Shown here: one piece after another, positions 7,313 to 15,110 of the stretch | Layout of the letters: the number at the start of each line of letters is the position of its first letter | How positions within the stretch are numbered: the stretch's first letter is position 1 | Translations under genes and position numbers: made by a program | The notes under the pieces: model-generated | What the model saw: the letters and a program-made list of their open reading frames with translations, nothing else | What the model was told of the DNA's origin: nothing | The model's database searches: none | Assembly (NCBI GenBank): GCA_016302435.1 | Contig: JAEDNQ010000026.1 | Coordinates: 1 to 17,743 of the forward strand | Direction of reading: 5' to 3' | Length of the DNA: 17,743 nucleotides | Source: Bacteroidaceae bacterium | GTDB taxonomy: Bacteria > Bacteroidota > Bacteroidia > Bacteroidales > Bacteroidaceae

Positions 7313-9667
7313 ATGAACAAAATCATTAAGAAAGAGCAGTTCAGTGAGAAGGTCTTCAAGTTTGTAGTTGAAGCTCCGCTCATTGCCAAGTCTCGCAAGG
7401 CAGGCCACTTCGTCATCATCCGTGTAGGAGAAAAAGGTGAGCGCATGCCACTTACTATCGCTGACTCAGACGTAGAGGCAGGCACCATCACGCTTGTCGT
7501 TCAGTCAGTAGGCCTTTCATCAACCAAACTTTGCCAGCTCAACGAGGGCGACTACATTACTGACGTCGTGGGTCCTCTGGGTCAGGCCACTCACATTGAG
7601 AAGTTCGGCACTGTCGTGTGCGCCGGAGGCGGTGTGGGAGTAGCTCCAATGCTCCCTATCATCAAGGCTCTTAAGGCTGCTGGCAACAAGGTCATCTCTG
7701 TCTTGGCTGGCCGCACAAAGGAACTCATCATCCTCGAGGACGAGGTGCGCAAGCATTCTGACGAGGTCATCATCATGACCGACGACGGTTCTTATGGTCA
7801 GAAGGGCGTAGTGACAGTAGGTATAGAGCAGGTCATCCAGCGCGAGAAGGTGGACAAGTGCTTTGCCATTGGTCCTGCTATCATGATGAAGTTCTGCTGC
7901 CTCCTTACTAAGAAATATGATATTCCTACTGACGTTTCGCTCAACACTATCATGGTCGACGGAACGGGTATGTGTGGCGCATGCCGCATCACTGTCGGCG
8001 GAAAGACTAAGTTTGTCTGCGTGGACGGTCCTGAGTTTGACGGTCACGAGGTTGACTTTGACGAGATGTTCAAGCGCATGGGCGCATTCAAGCCTGCCGA
8101 GATGGAAGATATGCACAAGCTCGAAGAGCACGTGGAAGGAGCATGCCAACTCACAAATAAGGTGGAAGCACAGGCTGATGCCTCTGGAATGACTACTGAC
8201 ACTCCTCTCGCTGAACTTCTCGATCGCAATGCCGCATGGCGCAAGGAACTGGCTGGCAGCATGAAGGCTAAGGAGAGAGGAGAGATTGCTCGCTGTGTCA
8301 TGGGCGAACTCGACCCTGTATATCGCGCCACCACACGCACGGAGGAAGTGAACACTGGACTCACAGTGCAGCAAGCACTCACTGAGGCTAAGCGTTGTCT
8401 TGACTGCGCCAAGCCAACATGTATGGAGGGTTGCCCTGTGTCTATCAACATACCATCGTTCATCAAGAACATAGAGCGTGGACAGTTCCTTGAGGCTGCC
8501 AAGGTGCTCAAGGCAACATCGGCTCTCCCAGCTGTCTGCGGACGCGTATGTCCACAGGAGAAGCAGTGTGAGAGCAAGTGCATGCACCTCAAGCTCGGAC
8601 ATCAGGCTGTTGCAATCGGCAACCTCGAACGTTTTGCTGCTGACTTTGAGCGCAACTCAGGAAAAATGGCTCTCCCAGAGTGCGCACCAAAGAACGGCAT
8701 AAAGGTTGCCATTGTAGGTTCAGGACCTGCTGGCCTCTCATGTGCTGGCGACCTCGCCAAGGCTGGATATGACGTGACTGTATTTGAGGCGCTCCATGAG
8801 ATAGGCGGTGTGCTGAAGTATGGCATACCGGAGTTCCGTCTGCCAAACGCCATCGTTGACGTGGAGATTGAGAACCTCGGCAAAATTGGTGTCACATTTG
8901 TCAAGGACTGCATCATCGGCAAGACGCTCACAATCCAGCAGCTTGAGGCTGAAGGATTCAAGGCTGTATTTGTGGCTTCGGGTGCTGGTCTGCCAAACTT
9001 CATGGGCATACCAGGCGAGAACTCTGTAGGCGTAATGTCATCTAATGAATATTTGACTCGTGTCAACCTCATGGACGCTTCCAACCCAGAGTCTGACACT
9101 CCAATCATCAAGGCCAAGAGCGTGATGGTTGTGGGCGGTGGCAACACTGCCATGGACTCATGCCGCACAGCAAAGCGCCTCGGAGCAGAGAGGGTCTTCA
9201 TCGCCTACCGTCGTTCGGAGGCTGAGATGCCGGCACGTCTCGAAGAGGTGAAGCACGCCAAGGAAGAAGGCATAGAGTTCCTCACACTCCACAATCCTAT
9301 TGAATACATAGCCGACGAGAAGGGCAATGTGAAGCAGGTGAAGCTTCAGGTTATGGAGCTCGGAGAGCCTGACGCATCAGGACGCCGCTCTCCTGTGCCT
9401 GTAGAGGGTAAGATTGAGACTATAGACATCGACATGGCCATCGTGGCTGTAGGTGTGTCACCAAACCCACTCGTGCCAAAGTCTGTAGAGGGACTTGAAC
9501 TCGGCCGCAAGAACACTATCGCTGTCAACGACAAGATGCAGTCAAGCATTCCTACTATCTTTGCCGGTGGTGACATAGTGCGCGGTGGAGCTACTGTCAT
9601 CCTCGCCATGGGCGACGGACGCAAGGCTGCTGCCAACATTGACGCTATGCTCAAGGCACAGGCATAA
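7313..9667 (+). CDS. Fused NfnA/NfnB-like ferredoxin:NADP oxidoreductase (DHODH-B-like FAD/NAD subunit + glutamate synthase small-subunit-like)
   Basis: A 784-aa flavin/Fe-S protein combining two subunits that are separate in NfnAB, the electron-bifurcating NADH-dependent reduced ferredoxin:NADP oxidoreductase. Residues 1-270 are an FNR/DHODH-B electron-transfer domain with FAD-binding RMPLTIAD (44-51) and NAD-binding CAGGGVGVAPMLP (103-115). Its [2Fe-2S] site shows Asp216, Cys221, Cys224 and Cys236, consistent with the Asp+3 Cys ligation known in NfnA. After a linker, residues about 300-784 resemble GltD/NfnB. Two [4Fe-4S] cysteine sets are present (Cys362/365/370/374 and Cys409/413/419/423), followed by the FAD Rossmann motif VAIVGSGPAGLSCAGDLA (465-482) and NADPH-binding VMVVGGGNTAMDSCRTAKR (604-622). 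Databases often call such proteins bifunctional DHODH subunit/glutamate synthase. No glutamate synthase large subunit or pyrD is adjacent, which favours the Nfn reading. It is followed by ettA after 9 nt. Confidence 0.88.
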   Translation: MNKIIKKEQFSEKVFKFVVEAPLIAKSRKAGHFVIIRVGEKGERMPLTIADSDVEAGTITLVVQSVGLSSTKLCQLNEGDYITDVVGPLGQATHIEKFGTVVCAGGGVGVAPMLPIIKALKAAGNKVISVLAGRTKELIILEDEVRKHSDEVIIMTDDGSYGQKGVVTVGIEQVIQREKVDKCFAIGPAIMMKFCCLLTKKYDIPTDVSLNTIMVDGTGMCGACRITVGGKTKFVCVDGPEFDGHEVDFDEMFKRMGAFKPAEMEDMHKLEEHVEGACQLTNKVEAQADASGMTTDTPLAELLDRNAAWRKELAGSMKAKERGEIARCVMGELDPVYRATTRTEEVNTGLTVQQALTEAKRCLDCAKPTCMEGCPVSINIPSFIKNIERGQFLEAAKVLKATSALPAVCGRVCPQEKQCESKCMHLKLGHQAVAIGNLERFAADFERNSGKMALPECAPKNGIKVAIVGSGPAGLSCAGDLAKAGYDVTVFEALHEIGGVLKYGIPEFRLPNAIVDVEIENLGKIGVTFVKDCIIGKTLTIQQLEAEGFKAVFVASGAGLPNFMGIPGENSVGVMSSNEYLTRVNLMDASNPESDTPIIKAKSVMVVGGGNTAMDSCRTAKRLGAERVFIAYRRSEAEMPARLEEVKHAKEEGIEFLTLHNPIEYIADEKGNVKQVKLQVMELGEPDASGRRSPVPVEGKIETIDIDMAIVAVGVSPNPLVPKSVEGLELGRKNTIAVNDKMQSSIPTIFAGGDIVRGGATVILAMGDGRKAAANIDAMLKAQA

Positions 9668-9676
9668 TATACCCCT

Positions 9677-11374
9677 ATGGCTACAGTAGACGACAAGAAA
9701 GTGATATTCTCGATGGTCGGAGTGAGCAAGACCATTCAGCAGAATCAAAAACAAGTGCTCAAAAATATCTATCTTAGCTTCTTCTATGGAGCTAAGATAG
9801 GTATTATCGGTCTCAACGGTGCTGGTAAGTCCACGCTGATGAAGATAATAGCGGGACTGGACCAGCAGTATCAGGGCGAAGTGGTGTGGAGCCCAGGATA
9901 TACTGTCGGATACCTGCCTCAGGATCCACCGCTCAATGAGTCGAAGACTGTCAAGGAAAACGTCATGGAGGGAGTGCAGCATGTCTATGATGCTCTCGCG
10001 GAATATGACCAGATAAACGACAAGTTCGGTCTGCCAGAATACTATGAGGATCCTGACAAGATGGAAAAGCTCATGAACCGTCAGGCTGAACTCCAGGACA
10101 TCATCGACTCTACAGACGCATGGAACATGGACTCTAAACTGGAGCGAGCTATGGACGCTCTCCGCTGCCCTCCAGGTGACTGGCAGGTAGACAAGCTATC
10201 TGGTGGAGAGCGCCGACGTGTAGCTCTCTGCCGCCTGCTGCTCCAGAAGCCCGATGTTCTCCTGCTCGACGAGCCTACCAACCACCTCGATGCAGAGTCC
10301 ATCGACTGGCTGGAGCAACACCTTCAGCAATATGAAGGCACCGTCATAGCTGTGACCCATGACCGCTACTTCCTCGACGATGTGTCGGAGTGGATACTCG
10401 AGCTCGACCGTGGTGAAGGTATACCATGGAAGGGCAACTACTCTTCATGGCTTGAGCAGAAAAGCAAACGTATGGAGCAGGAGGAGAAGACAGCATCCAA
10501 ACGCCGAAAGACGCTGGAGCGAGAGCTCGAATGGGTGCGCATGGCGCCTAAGGCACGTCAGGCCAAAGGCAAGGCGCGACTCAACTCCTACGACAAGATG
10601 CTCAACGAGGAGCAGAAGCAAAAGGAGGAGAAGCTCGAGATTTTCATCCCCAATGGTCCTCGACTCGGCAACAAAGTCATTGAGGCTGTCCACATGCAGA
10701 AAGCCTTTGGAGAGAAGACTCTCTTCCATGACCTCAACTTCAACCTTCCGCCCAACGGTATCGTAGGCATCATCGGCCCTAACGGAGCTGGTAAGACAAC
10801 TCTCTTCCGTCTTATAATGGGGTTAGAGACACCCGACGGCGGTAACTTCGAAGTTGGCGACACGGTGAAGCTCAGCTATGTAGACCAGCAGCACAAGGAT
10901 ATAGACCCTGAGAAAAGCGTGTACCAGGTCGTGAGCGGAGGCAATGAGACCTTACGTATGGGCGGCAAGGACATTAATGTCCGCGCCTACCTCTCCCGAT
11001 TTAACTTCAACGGAGCCGACCAAGAGAAGAAGTGTGGCGTGCTCTCTGGAGGTGAGCGCAATCGTCTGCATCTTGCCATAGCGCTAAAGCAGGAAGGCAA
11101 TGTGCTCCTCCTCGACGAGCCGACCAACGACATCGACGTTAATACTCTCCGCGCCCTTGAGGAAGGTCTTGAGGCTTTTGCCGGATGCGCCGTGGTCATC
11201 AGCCACGACCGCTGGTTTCTCGACCGAATCTGCACTCACATCCTTGCCTTTGAAGGCAATGGTGAAGTGTTCTTCTTCGAAGGCTCATACACCGACTATG
11301 AGACTAACAAGGCCAAACGACTCGGTCTCGAAGAGCCAAAGCGCATACGCTACCGCAAACTCATGGACGAATAA
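9677..11374 (+). CDS. ettA: Energy-dependent translational throttle protein EttA (ABC-F ATPase)
   Basis: A soluble ABC-F protein that binds the ribosomal E site and gates the first elongation cycle according to ATP/ADP. The 565-aa length matches EttA. ABC domain 1 has Walker A GLNGAGKS with Lys51, signature LSGGERRR at 174-181 and Walker B LLLDEPTNHLD with Glu199. The EttA arm insertion is seen at about 95-145. The linker (P-site-tRNA-interaction motif) at about 240-325 is Arg/Lys-rich, with RMAPKARQAKGKARLNSYD. ABC domain 2 has GPNGAGKTT with Lys373, LSGGERNR at 456-463 and LLLDEPTNDID with Glu481. No membrane segments occur. This pattern fits EttA rather than the antibiotic-resistance ABC-Fs. 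It follows the NfnAB-like gene by 9 nt, so the two are probably co-transcribed. A periodic repeat and a strong terminator follow. Confidence 0.95.
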   Translation: MATVDDKKVIFSMVGVSKTIQQNQKQVLKNIYLSFFYGAKIGIIGLNGAGKSTLMKIIAGLDQQYQGEVVWSPGYTVGYLPQDPPLNESKTVKENVMEGVQHVYDALAEYDQINDKFGLPEYYEDPDKMEKLMNRQAELQDIIDSTDAWNMDSKLERAMDALRCPPGDWQVDKLSGGERRRVALCRLLLQKPDVLLLDEPTNHLDAESIDWLEQHLQQYEGTVIAVTHDRYFLDDVSEWILELDRGEGIPWKGNYSSWLEQKSKRMEQEEKTASKRRKTLERELEWVRMAPKARQAKGKARLNSYDKMLNEEQKQKEEKLEIFIPNGPRLGNKVIEAVHMQKAFGEKTLFHDLNFNLPPNGIVGIIGPNGAGKTTLFRLIMGLETPDGGNFEVGDTVKLSYVDQQHKDIDPEKSVYQVVSGGNETLRMGGKDINVRAYLSRFNFNGADQEKKCGVLSGGERNRLHLAIALKQEGNVLLLDEPTNDIDVNTLRALEEGLEAFAGCAVVISHDRWFLDRICTHILAFEGNGEVFFFEGSYTDYETNKAKRLGLEEPKRIRYRKLMDE

Positions 11375-11383
11375 GAGTGAAAA

Positions 11384-11467
11384 CTATAGAAGCTATAAAA
11401 AGCTATAGAGACTATAGAAAGCTATATAAGCTATATAAAGCTATAGAAAGCTATAGAAAGCTATAGA
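11384..11467. repeat. CTATA short-period repeat array after ettA
   Basis: CTATA starts at 11384, 11393, 11403, 11412, 11422, 11431, 11441, 11451 and 11461: nine copies with 9- or 10-nt steps. The unit is roughly AAAGCTATAG, and CTATAG is itself a palindrome. The array starts 10 nt after the ettA stop and ends just before the terminator. Units are too short and lack spacers for CRISPR. A related 9-nt-period array follows serS. Confidence 0.9.
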
Positions 11468-11485
11468 ACCCACCTTAAGTCAAAT

Positions 11486-11520
11486 AAAGCAGCAAGGAAA
11501 AAATCATTCCTTGCTGCTTT
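11486..11520. terminator. Bidirectional intrinsic terminator between ettA and ispE
   Basis: The perfect 14-bp stem AAAGCAGCAAGGAA (11486-11499) / TTCCTTGCTGCTTT (11507-11520) has a 7-nt loop. A T-run follows on the plus strand (11518-11522) and TTTATTTGA on the minus strand. It lies between convergent ettA and ispE, 26 nt beyond the ispE stop, so it can serve both. Confidence 0.9.
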
Positions 11521-11545
11521 TTCTGTCTTATAGCAGACGTGGGTA

Positions 11546-12379
11546 TCAGTCGAGTACTCTCTGACGGCAAAACATGCCGCTGAAGACCTCATCAATATTC
11601 TCTACGGGTTCATCGAAAATACCAAATACACTTGAGCCGCTGCCAGACATGCTGGCATATACGGCTCCAATGTCGTACATGCTGTCCTTGATGGCCGCTA
11701 TCTCAGGATATTTGGAGAAGACACTGCGTTCAAAGTCGTTGATGACCGTGTCCTTCCATGTCTCAAGAGGTTGGGCAAGGAGTTCGGGCAGTGGTGTGTC
11801 GGGTCTACGTACATTGACCTTGGCATAGGCATCCTTGGTAGAGACAAAGATGTCTGGCTTCACCAACACAAGGTGTTTGCCTTTGAGACTAAAGGATACA
11901 GGGTGGAACTCATTGCCTATGCCTGTAGCGAAGACAGGTGTGTCCTTGATGAAAAACGGACAGTCTGCTCCGAGTCTTGTGCAGTAGTCTTCCATCTGCT
12001 CGTCGGTGAGTCTGAGGTCAAAACGCTTGTTGAGGGTTTTGATGGTAAAAGCCGCGTCTGACGATCCTCCGCCAAGTCCAGCACCTGTAGGTATGTGCTT
12101 GTACAGACCGATGCTTACGGGCGGAAGATTGAAGTCGTGTTTGAGCATCTTAAAAGCTCTCACCACGAGGTTGTCCTCTGGCGAACCGTCAAGAATAGTA
12201 CCTGTGATCTTGAGTTTGTAGCCGCATTCAGGGACATTGCCCTCGTCTAAAACCTTAATCTCCAAGATGTCCTGCAGTCCTATAGGATAGAACACAGTCT
12301 CCAGGTTGTGGTATCCGTCTGGTCGTTTCTCCACGACATTCAGACCTATGTTTATCTTGGCGTTGGGATATACAATCAT
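11546..12379 (-). CDS. ispE: 4-diphosphocytidyl-2-C-methyl-D-erythritol kinase
   Basis: Phosphorylates CDP-methylerythritol at the 2-hydroxyl with ATP, the fourth step of the MEP isoprenoid pathway; cytosolic. The 277-aa product is a full-length GHMP-superfamily kinase. The N-terminal strand has PNAKINIGLNV with catalytic Lys8 and Asn10, followed by KRPDGYHNLETVF, a hallmark of IspE. The ATP-loop IPTGAGLGGGSSDAA spans about 97-110, and LGADCPFF carries the catalytic Asp139. The start ATG at 12379 leaves the standard short N-terminus MIVYPNAKIN. It lies 100 nt downstream of the kduI-like stop on the same strand. No clear promoter is seen in that gap, so read-through transcription is possible. 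Functionally it is unrelated to its neighbours. Confidence 0.96.
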   Translation of the reverse strand: MIVYPNAKINIGLNVVEKRPDGYHNLETVFYPIGLQDILEIKVLDEGNVPECGYKLKITGTILDGSPEDNLVVRAFKMLKHDFNLPPVSIGLYKHIPTGAGLGGGSSDAAFTIKTLNKRFDLRLTDEQMEDYCTRLGADCPFFIKDTPVFATGIGNEFHPVSFSLKGKHLVLVKPDIFVSTKDAYAKVNVRRPDTPLPELLAQPLETWKDTVINDFERSVFSKYPEIAAIKDSMYDIGAVYASMSGSGSSVFGIFDEPVENIDEVFSGMFCRQRVLD

Positions 12380-12479
12380 GGGAAATCGTTTTTGTCTTCA
12401 TGAATAATATTGTGGGTGGCGCCTGTATGGTCAGATGGTCTTTTGTGGTACACGACGCTACTCTTGTGGTACGGCTTGT

Positions 12480-13454
12480 TTACTTCAAGTCAGTGACCTT
12501 GATGACATCCTTGTCGTTGTAGTCAAGATTCTCGCCTGCCATACCCCAGATGAAAGTGTAGAAATATGTGGCGCTGGCAGCATGGATTGACCATTCGGGA
12601 GACATGATGCCCTGCTCATTGTGAAGCCATACGATGCGAGATTCCTGAGGCTGTCCCATCACGTGAGCGATGGTTTGTGTCTCTGGAAGGTTGAAATAAT
12701 AGTAGGCTTCGATGCGGCGTCCATGAGTGTGGGGGGGCATGGTGTTCCACACAGATCCTGGCTCGAGCTGTGTGAGACCCATCTGGAGCTGGCAAGGTCC
12801 TTCTTCCATGGCTGTGTTAACGATGAGCTGGTAGATGGTGCGGCGGTTTGATTCTTCTATAGAGCCGAGGTTGCTCATGACCTTAGCCTTGAGTGACTGC
12901 ACTTTGCCGTTCTTGCGTCCGTCGAGAGTAATCCACTGTGTCTTGTAGTGCTGGTGAGCCACGGCTGAGTTGATGTAGAACTTAGCAGGCTTGCTCGCAT
13001 CTTTTGAGCGGAAGATAATCTCCTTATTGGAGTCGATGGCATTGCCCTTCTTGTCCTTGCCGAGGTTGCCGCGGCCGATATAGAGGGCTTCTTTGGCACC
13101 GAGAGGATATTCTACACCGTCTACGATGACGATGCCGTCTCCCGCTGTGTTGATGATGCCTATCTCACGGTTGTAAAGGAAGTAAGGAGCCTTGAGAGCA
13201 TCGAAGGTCTCGAGCTTGAGGTCTTTGTTGACTGGCATGGCACCACCGAAGATGAATCGGTCATAAGCAGAGTAGGTCAGATTGATTTCGTCTGCCACCA
13301 TGACCTTCTCCATGACGAAGCGTTCGCGGAGAGTCTTGGTGTCATAGTGCTTGACATCTTCTGGATGACAGGCTGTCTGGAACGATACTTTTACTTGCGC
13401 ATTGCCTGTGAGGGCTGCTGCTGCACAGAGAGCAGCGAGAAAGAATTTTTTCAT
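12480..13454 (-). CDS. kduI: KduI-family 5-keto-4-deoxyuronate isomerase with signal peptide
   Basis: KduI converts 5-keto-4-deoxyuronate, formed from unsaturated uronates released by lyases, to 2,5-diketo-3-deoxygluconate. The body matches KduI throughout (RRTIYQLIV, QLQMGLTQLEPGSVWNTMP, MGQPQESRIVWLHNEQ, FIWGMAGEN). The metal ligands are conserved as His242, His244, Glu249 and His291. Unlike the cytosolic 278-aa E. coli enzyme, this 324-aa product starts with a clear signal peptide: MKKFF, a hydrophobic core, then LTGNA before Gln20, indicating export to the periplasm. The N-terminus cannot simply be a mis-called start, because the hydrophobic stretch is fused in frame to the conserved region. 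It also has extra segments at about 129-145 and 180-200. It lies 32 nt downstream of a PTS-type permease gene on the same strand, so they are likely an operon. Identity is strong; location is inferred from sequence. Confidence 0.92.
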   Translation of the reverse strand: MKKFFLAALCAAAALTGNAQVKVSFQTACHPEDVKHYDTKTLRERFVMEKVMVADEINLTYSAYDRFIFGGAMPVNKDLKLETFDALKAPYFLYNREIGIINTAGDGIVIVDGVEYPLGAKEALYIGRGNLGKDKKGNAIDSNKEIIFRSKDASKPAKFYINSAVAHQHYKTQWITLDGRKNGKVQSLKAKVMSNLGSIEESNRRTIYQLIVNTAMEEGPCQLQMGLTQLEPGSVWNTMPPHTHGRRIEAYYYFNLPETQTIAHVMGQPQESRIVWLHNEQGIMSPEWSIHAASATYFYTFIWGMAGENLDYNDKDVIKVTDLK

Positions 13455-13486
13455 TGTTAGTTATTGTAGTTAAATTAGTTATATCA

Positions 13487-14860
13487 TCACTTGTTGATGC
13501 GCTTACGGTTCCATATCACCAGTCCGACAGTGAGGACAGTAAGCACGCCCGCACCTATATAGCTTAGGTAGCGCATGCAAGCATAGATGAGGAAGGCAAA
13601 CGGAGAAGAAGCAAAATCGAGAGCGCCTGCCTTGAAGCCTTCAGGCACACGCACTGCAGCATCGTCGGGATGGGCTGCGCTTACCTGATGGGCAGCGGAC
13701 GTGAAGTCTCCGCTCATGAGTGTGACGAAGTAGAGTCCTATGGCTATGACTACGAGGCCGACTATGAAAGACTTGACCACATTGCCCTTGGTGTAAGGCA
13801 GAATCATCACGAAGACATAGAACATGCCTGCGAGGGATGCGAGAGGCAGGAATTGGTTGCCGGGAAGGAATACCGCAAGCACGAGAGTGACGGGAATGAG
13901 GAGAAGGCTTACAATTAGAGTAGTGGGATGTCCTATGACGAGGGCGGGCGACATGCCTATATAGAACTCCTTCTTGTCGCCAAACTTCTTCGCTATGAGC
14001 TGGCGTGTAGTCTCGCTGATAGGTTTGAGACCTTCGATGAAGAGGCTTGTGATGCGAGGGATGAGTTCCATGACAGCACCCATCTTAATGCCAAGTCCGA
14101 GTATTCCAGGAATGCCGTCTACTACAGCCTCCCATGTTGGACATGCGAAACATCCGATGGCGATACCAATGATAACACCAAGGAAGAGAGGTTCGCCAAA
14201 AAGTCCGAACTTCTTTTTCATGCCCTCAGCGTCGATGTTCAGCTTGTCAAAACCTGGAATGAGGTCGAGGGCCTTGCCAATGACAATGGCGAAGGGGGTA
14301 AAACCTTGGCAGAAAGGTTGAGGGATGGAGATGCCCTCCATGCCTGGATAGAATGACTGGAACTTCTTGGCTGTGAGGTCAGCCATGACGAGTGTTATGA
14401 CGTAGCAGATGATGGCAGCGAAGAATCCCCATCCGAGCGAGTCGGTCAAGAAGAATACCACAGCTCCGATGAAGGCAAAATGCCAGTAGTTCCACAGGTC
14501 GATATTGACTGTGCGTGTGCATCCTAAGAGGAGCAGGAGGAGATTCACTCCAAGGCACACTGGGATGATGAAAGCACCCACTGTTGTGTTGTAAGCTACA
14601 GAAGCAGCTGCTGGCCAACCCATGTCGAAGACGTTGAGTTCAAGGCCATATATCTCTACCACCTTGGCGAGTGCTGGACCGAGAGAAGATGTGAGCAGTC
14701 CTGTGATGACACTGAGTCCGACAAATCCGACTCCGACATACAGTCCGCTCTTGAGCGCATTGGAGAATTTGTTGCCTATGCACACTCCGAGCACGGTAAA
14801 GATAATAGGCATCATCACGGCTGCTCCGAGGCCAATGATGTAAGCGAAAACTTGTTCCAT
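13487..14860 (-). CDS. GatC-like PTS EIIC-type permease
   Basis: An integral membrane sugar permease of the galactitol/ascorbate PTS EIIC superfamily; it resembles E. coli GatC in length (457 versus about 451 aa) and along its sequence. About ten or more hydrophobic segments are visible. Family motifs are TRTVNIDLWNYWHFAF (115-130), KFGLFGEP (217-224), ALVIGHPTTL (306-315) and LPGNQFLPL (332-340). The C-terminus is short and basic (WNRKRINK). There is no EIIA or EIIB domain or gene nearby, and PTS uptake is uncommon in Bacteroidales, so it may work without phosphorylation. It precedes the exported KduI-like gene by 32 nt, suggesting transport of a uronate-derived product. A -7 promoter match and an inverted repeat lie upstream. 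The family is confident; the substrate is inferred from context. Confidence 0.88.
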   Translation of the reverse strand: MEQVFAYIIGLGAAVMMPIIFTVLGVCIGNKFSNALKSGLYVGVGFVGLSVITGLLTSSLGPALAKVVEIYGLELNVFDMGWPAAASVAYNTTVGAFIIPVCLGVNLLLLLLGCTRTVNIDLWNYWHFAFIGAVVFFLTDSLGWGFFAAIICYVITLVMADLTAKKFQSFYPGMEGISIPQPFCQGFTPFAIVIGKALDLIPGFDKLNIDAEGMKKKFGLFGEPLFLGVIIGIAIGCFACPTWEAVVDGIPGILGLGIKMGAVMELIPRITSLFIEGLKPISETTRQLIAKKFGDKKEFYIGMSPALVIGHPTTLIVSLLLIPVTLVLAVFLPGNQFLPLASLAGMFYVFVMILPYTKGNVVKSFIVGLVVIAIGLYFVTLMSGDFTSAAHQVSAAHPDDAAVRVPEGFKAGALDFASSPFAFLIYACMRYLSYIGAGVLTVLTVGLVIWNRKRINK

Positions 14861-14932
14861 GATAAATTAGTTAGTTTTGTTTTTAGTTGTTATAAAAGAT
14901 ATTGTTGCTTTCTGTGTGAATGTACTGTGAAT

Positions 14933-14970
14933 AATAATATCCGCTGTGCATGTGGGCGAGCGATATTATT
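14933..14970. promoter_or_regulatory. Inverted repeat at the predicted permease transcript start
   Basis: Left arm AATAATATCCGC (14933-14944) pairs with right arm GCGATATTATT (14960-14970) around a 15-nt loop, with one bulged C. It begins where the minus-strand transcript is expected to start (about 14970). It could be an operator covering the +1 region or a hairpin at the 5' end of the mRNA. Confidence 0.5.
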
Positions 14971-14976
14971 GTGATG

Positions 14977-14984
14977 CAAATATA
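14977..14984 (-). promoter_or_regulatory. Predicted -7 element for permease-kduI operon
   Basis: On the minus strand TATATTTG matches TAnnTTTG exactly. The -33 region has no good TTTG at the right spacing, so the promoter may need an activator. The predicted leader to the ATG at 14860 is about 110 nt. Confidence 0.5.
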
Positions 14985-15012
14985 CATAAAATTATCGAAA
15001 GATAATCCTGTT

Positions 15013-15035
15013 TTGAAAAAAAAAAACATTTTCAA
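15013..15035 (-). terminator. Weak candidate terminator after HAD phosphatase gene
   Basis: TTGAAAA (15013-15019) and TTTTCAA (15029-15035) can pair, and the minus strand carries an 11-T run (15026-15016) here, about 85 nt past the gene's stop codon. The AT-only stem overlaps the T-run, so this is a weak structure. Confidence 0.25.
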
Positions 15036-15110
15036 GTCATATAAATATACGATGAGGAAGAAAATACTCCAGTCCGCAACAATTTTTAGCTTATTTCTTG
15101 TGCTATTTCG

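Noticed and set aside
7520..8602. A 360-codon antisense frame inside the NfnAB-like gene
   Set aside because: It lies fully within a gene with intact cofactor motifs; the translation shows no domain and looks like a codon-usage shadow.
7313..9667. Frameshift or assembly fusion of two genes
   Set aside because: The frame is continuous with a sensible linker and intact motifs on both sides, so a natural fusion is more likely.
11384..11467. CRISPR array
   Set aside because: The units are about 10 nt with no unique spacers and no cas genes in the window.
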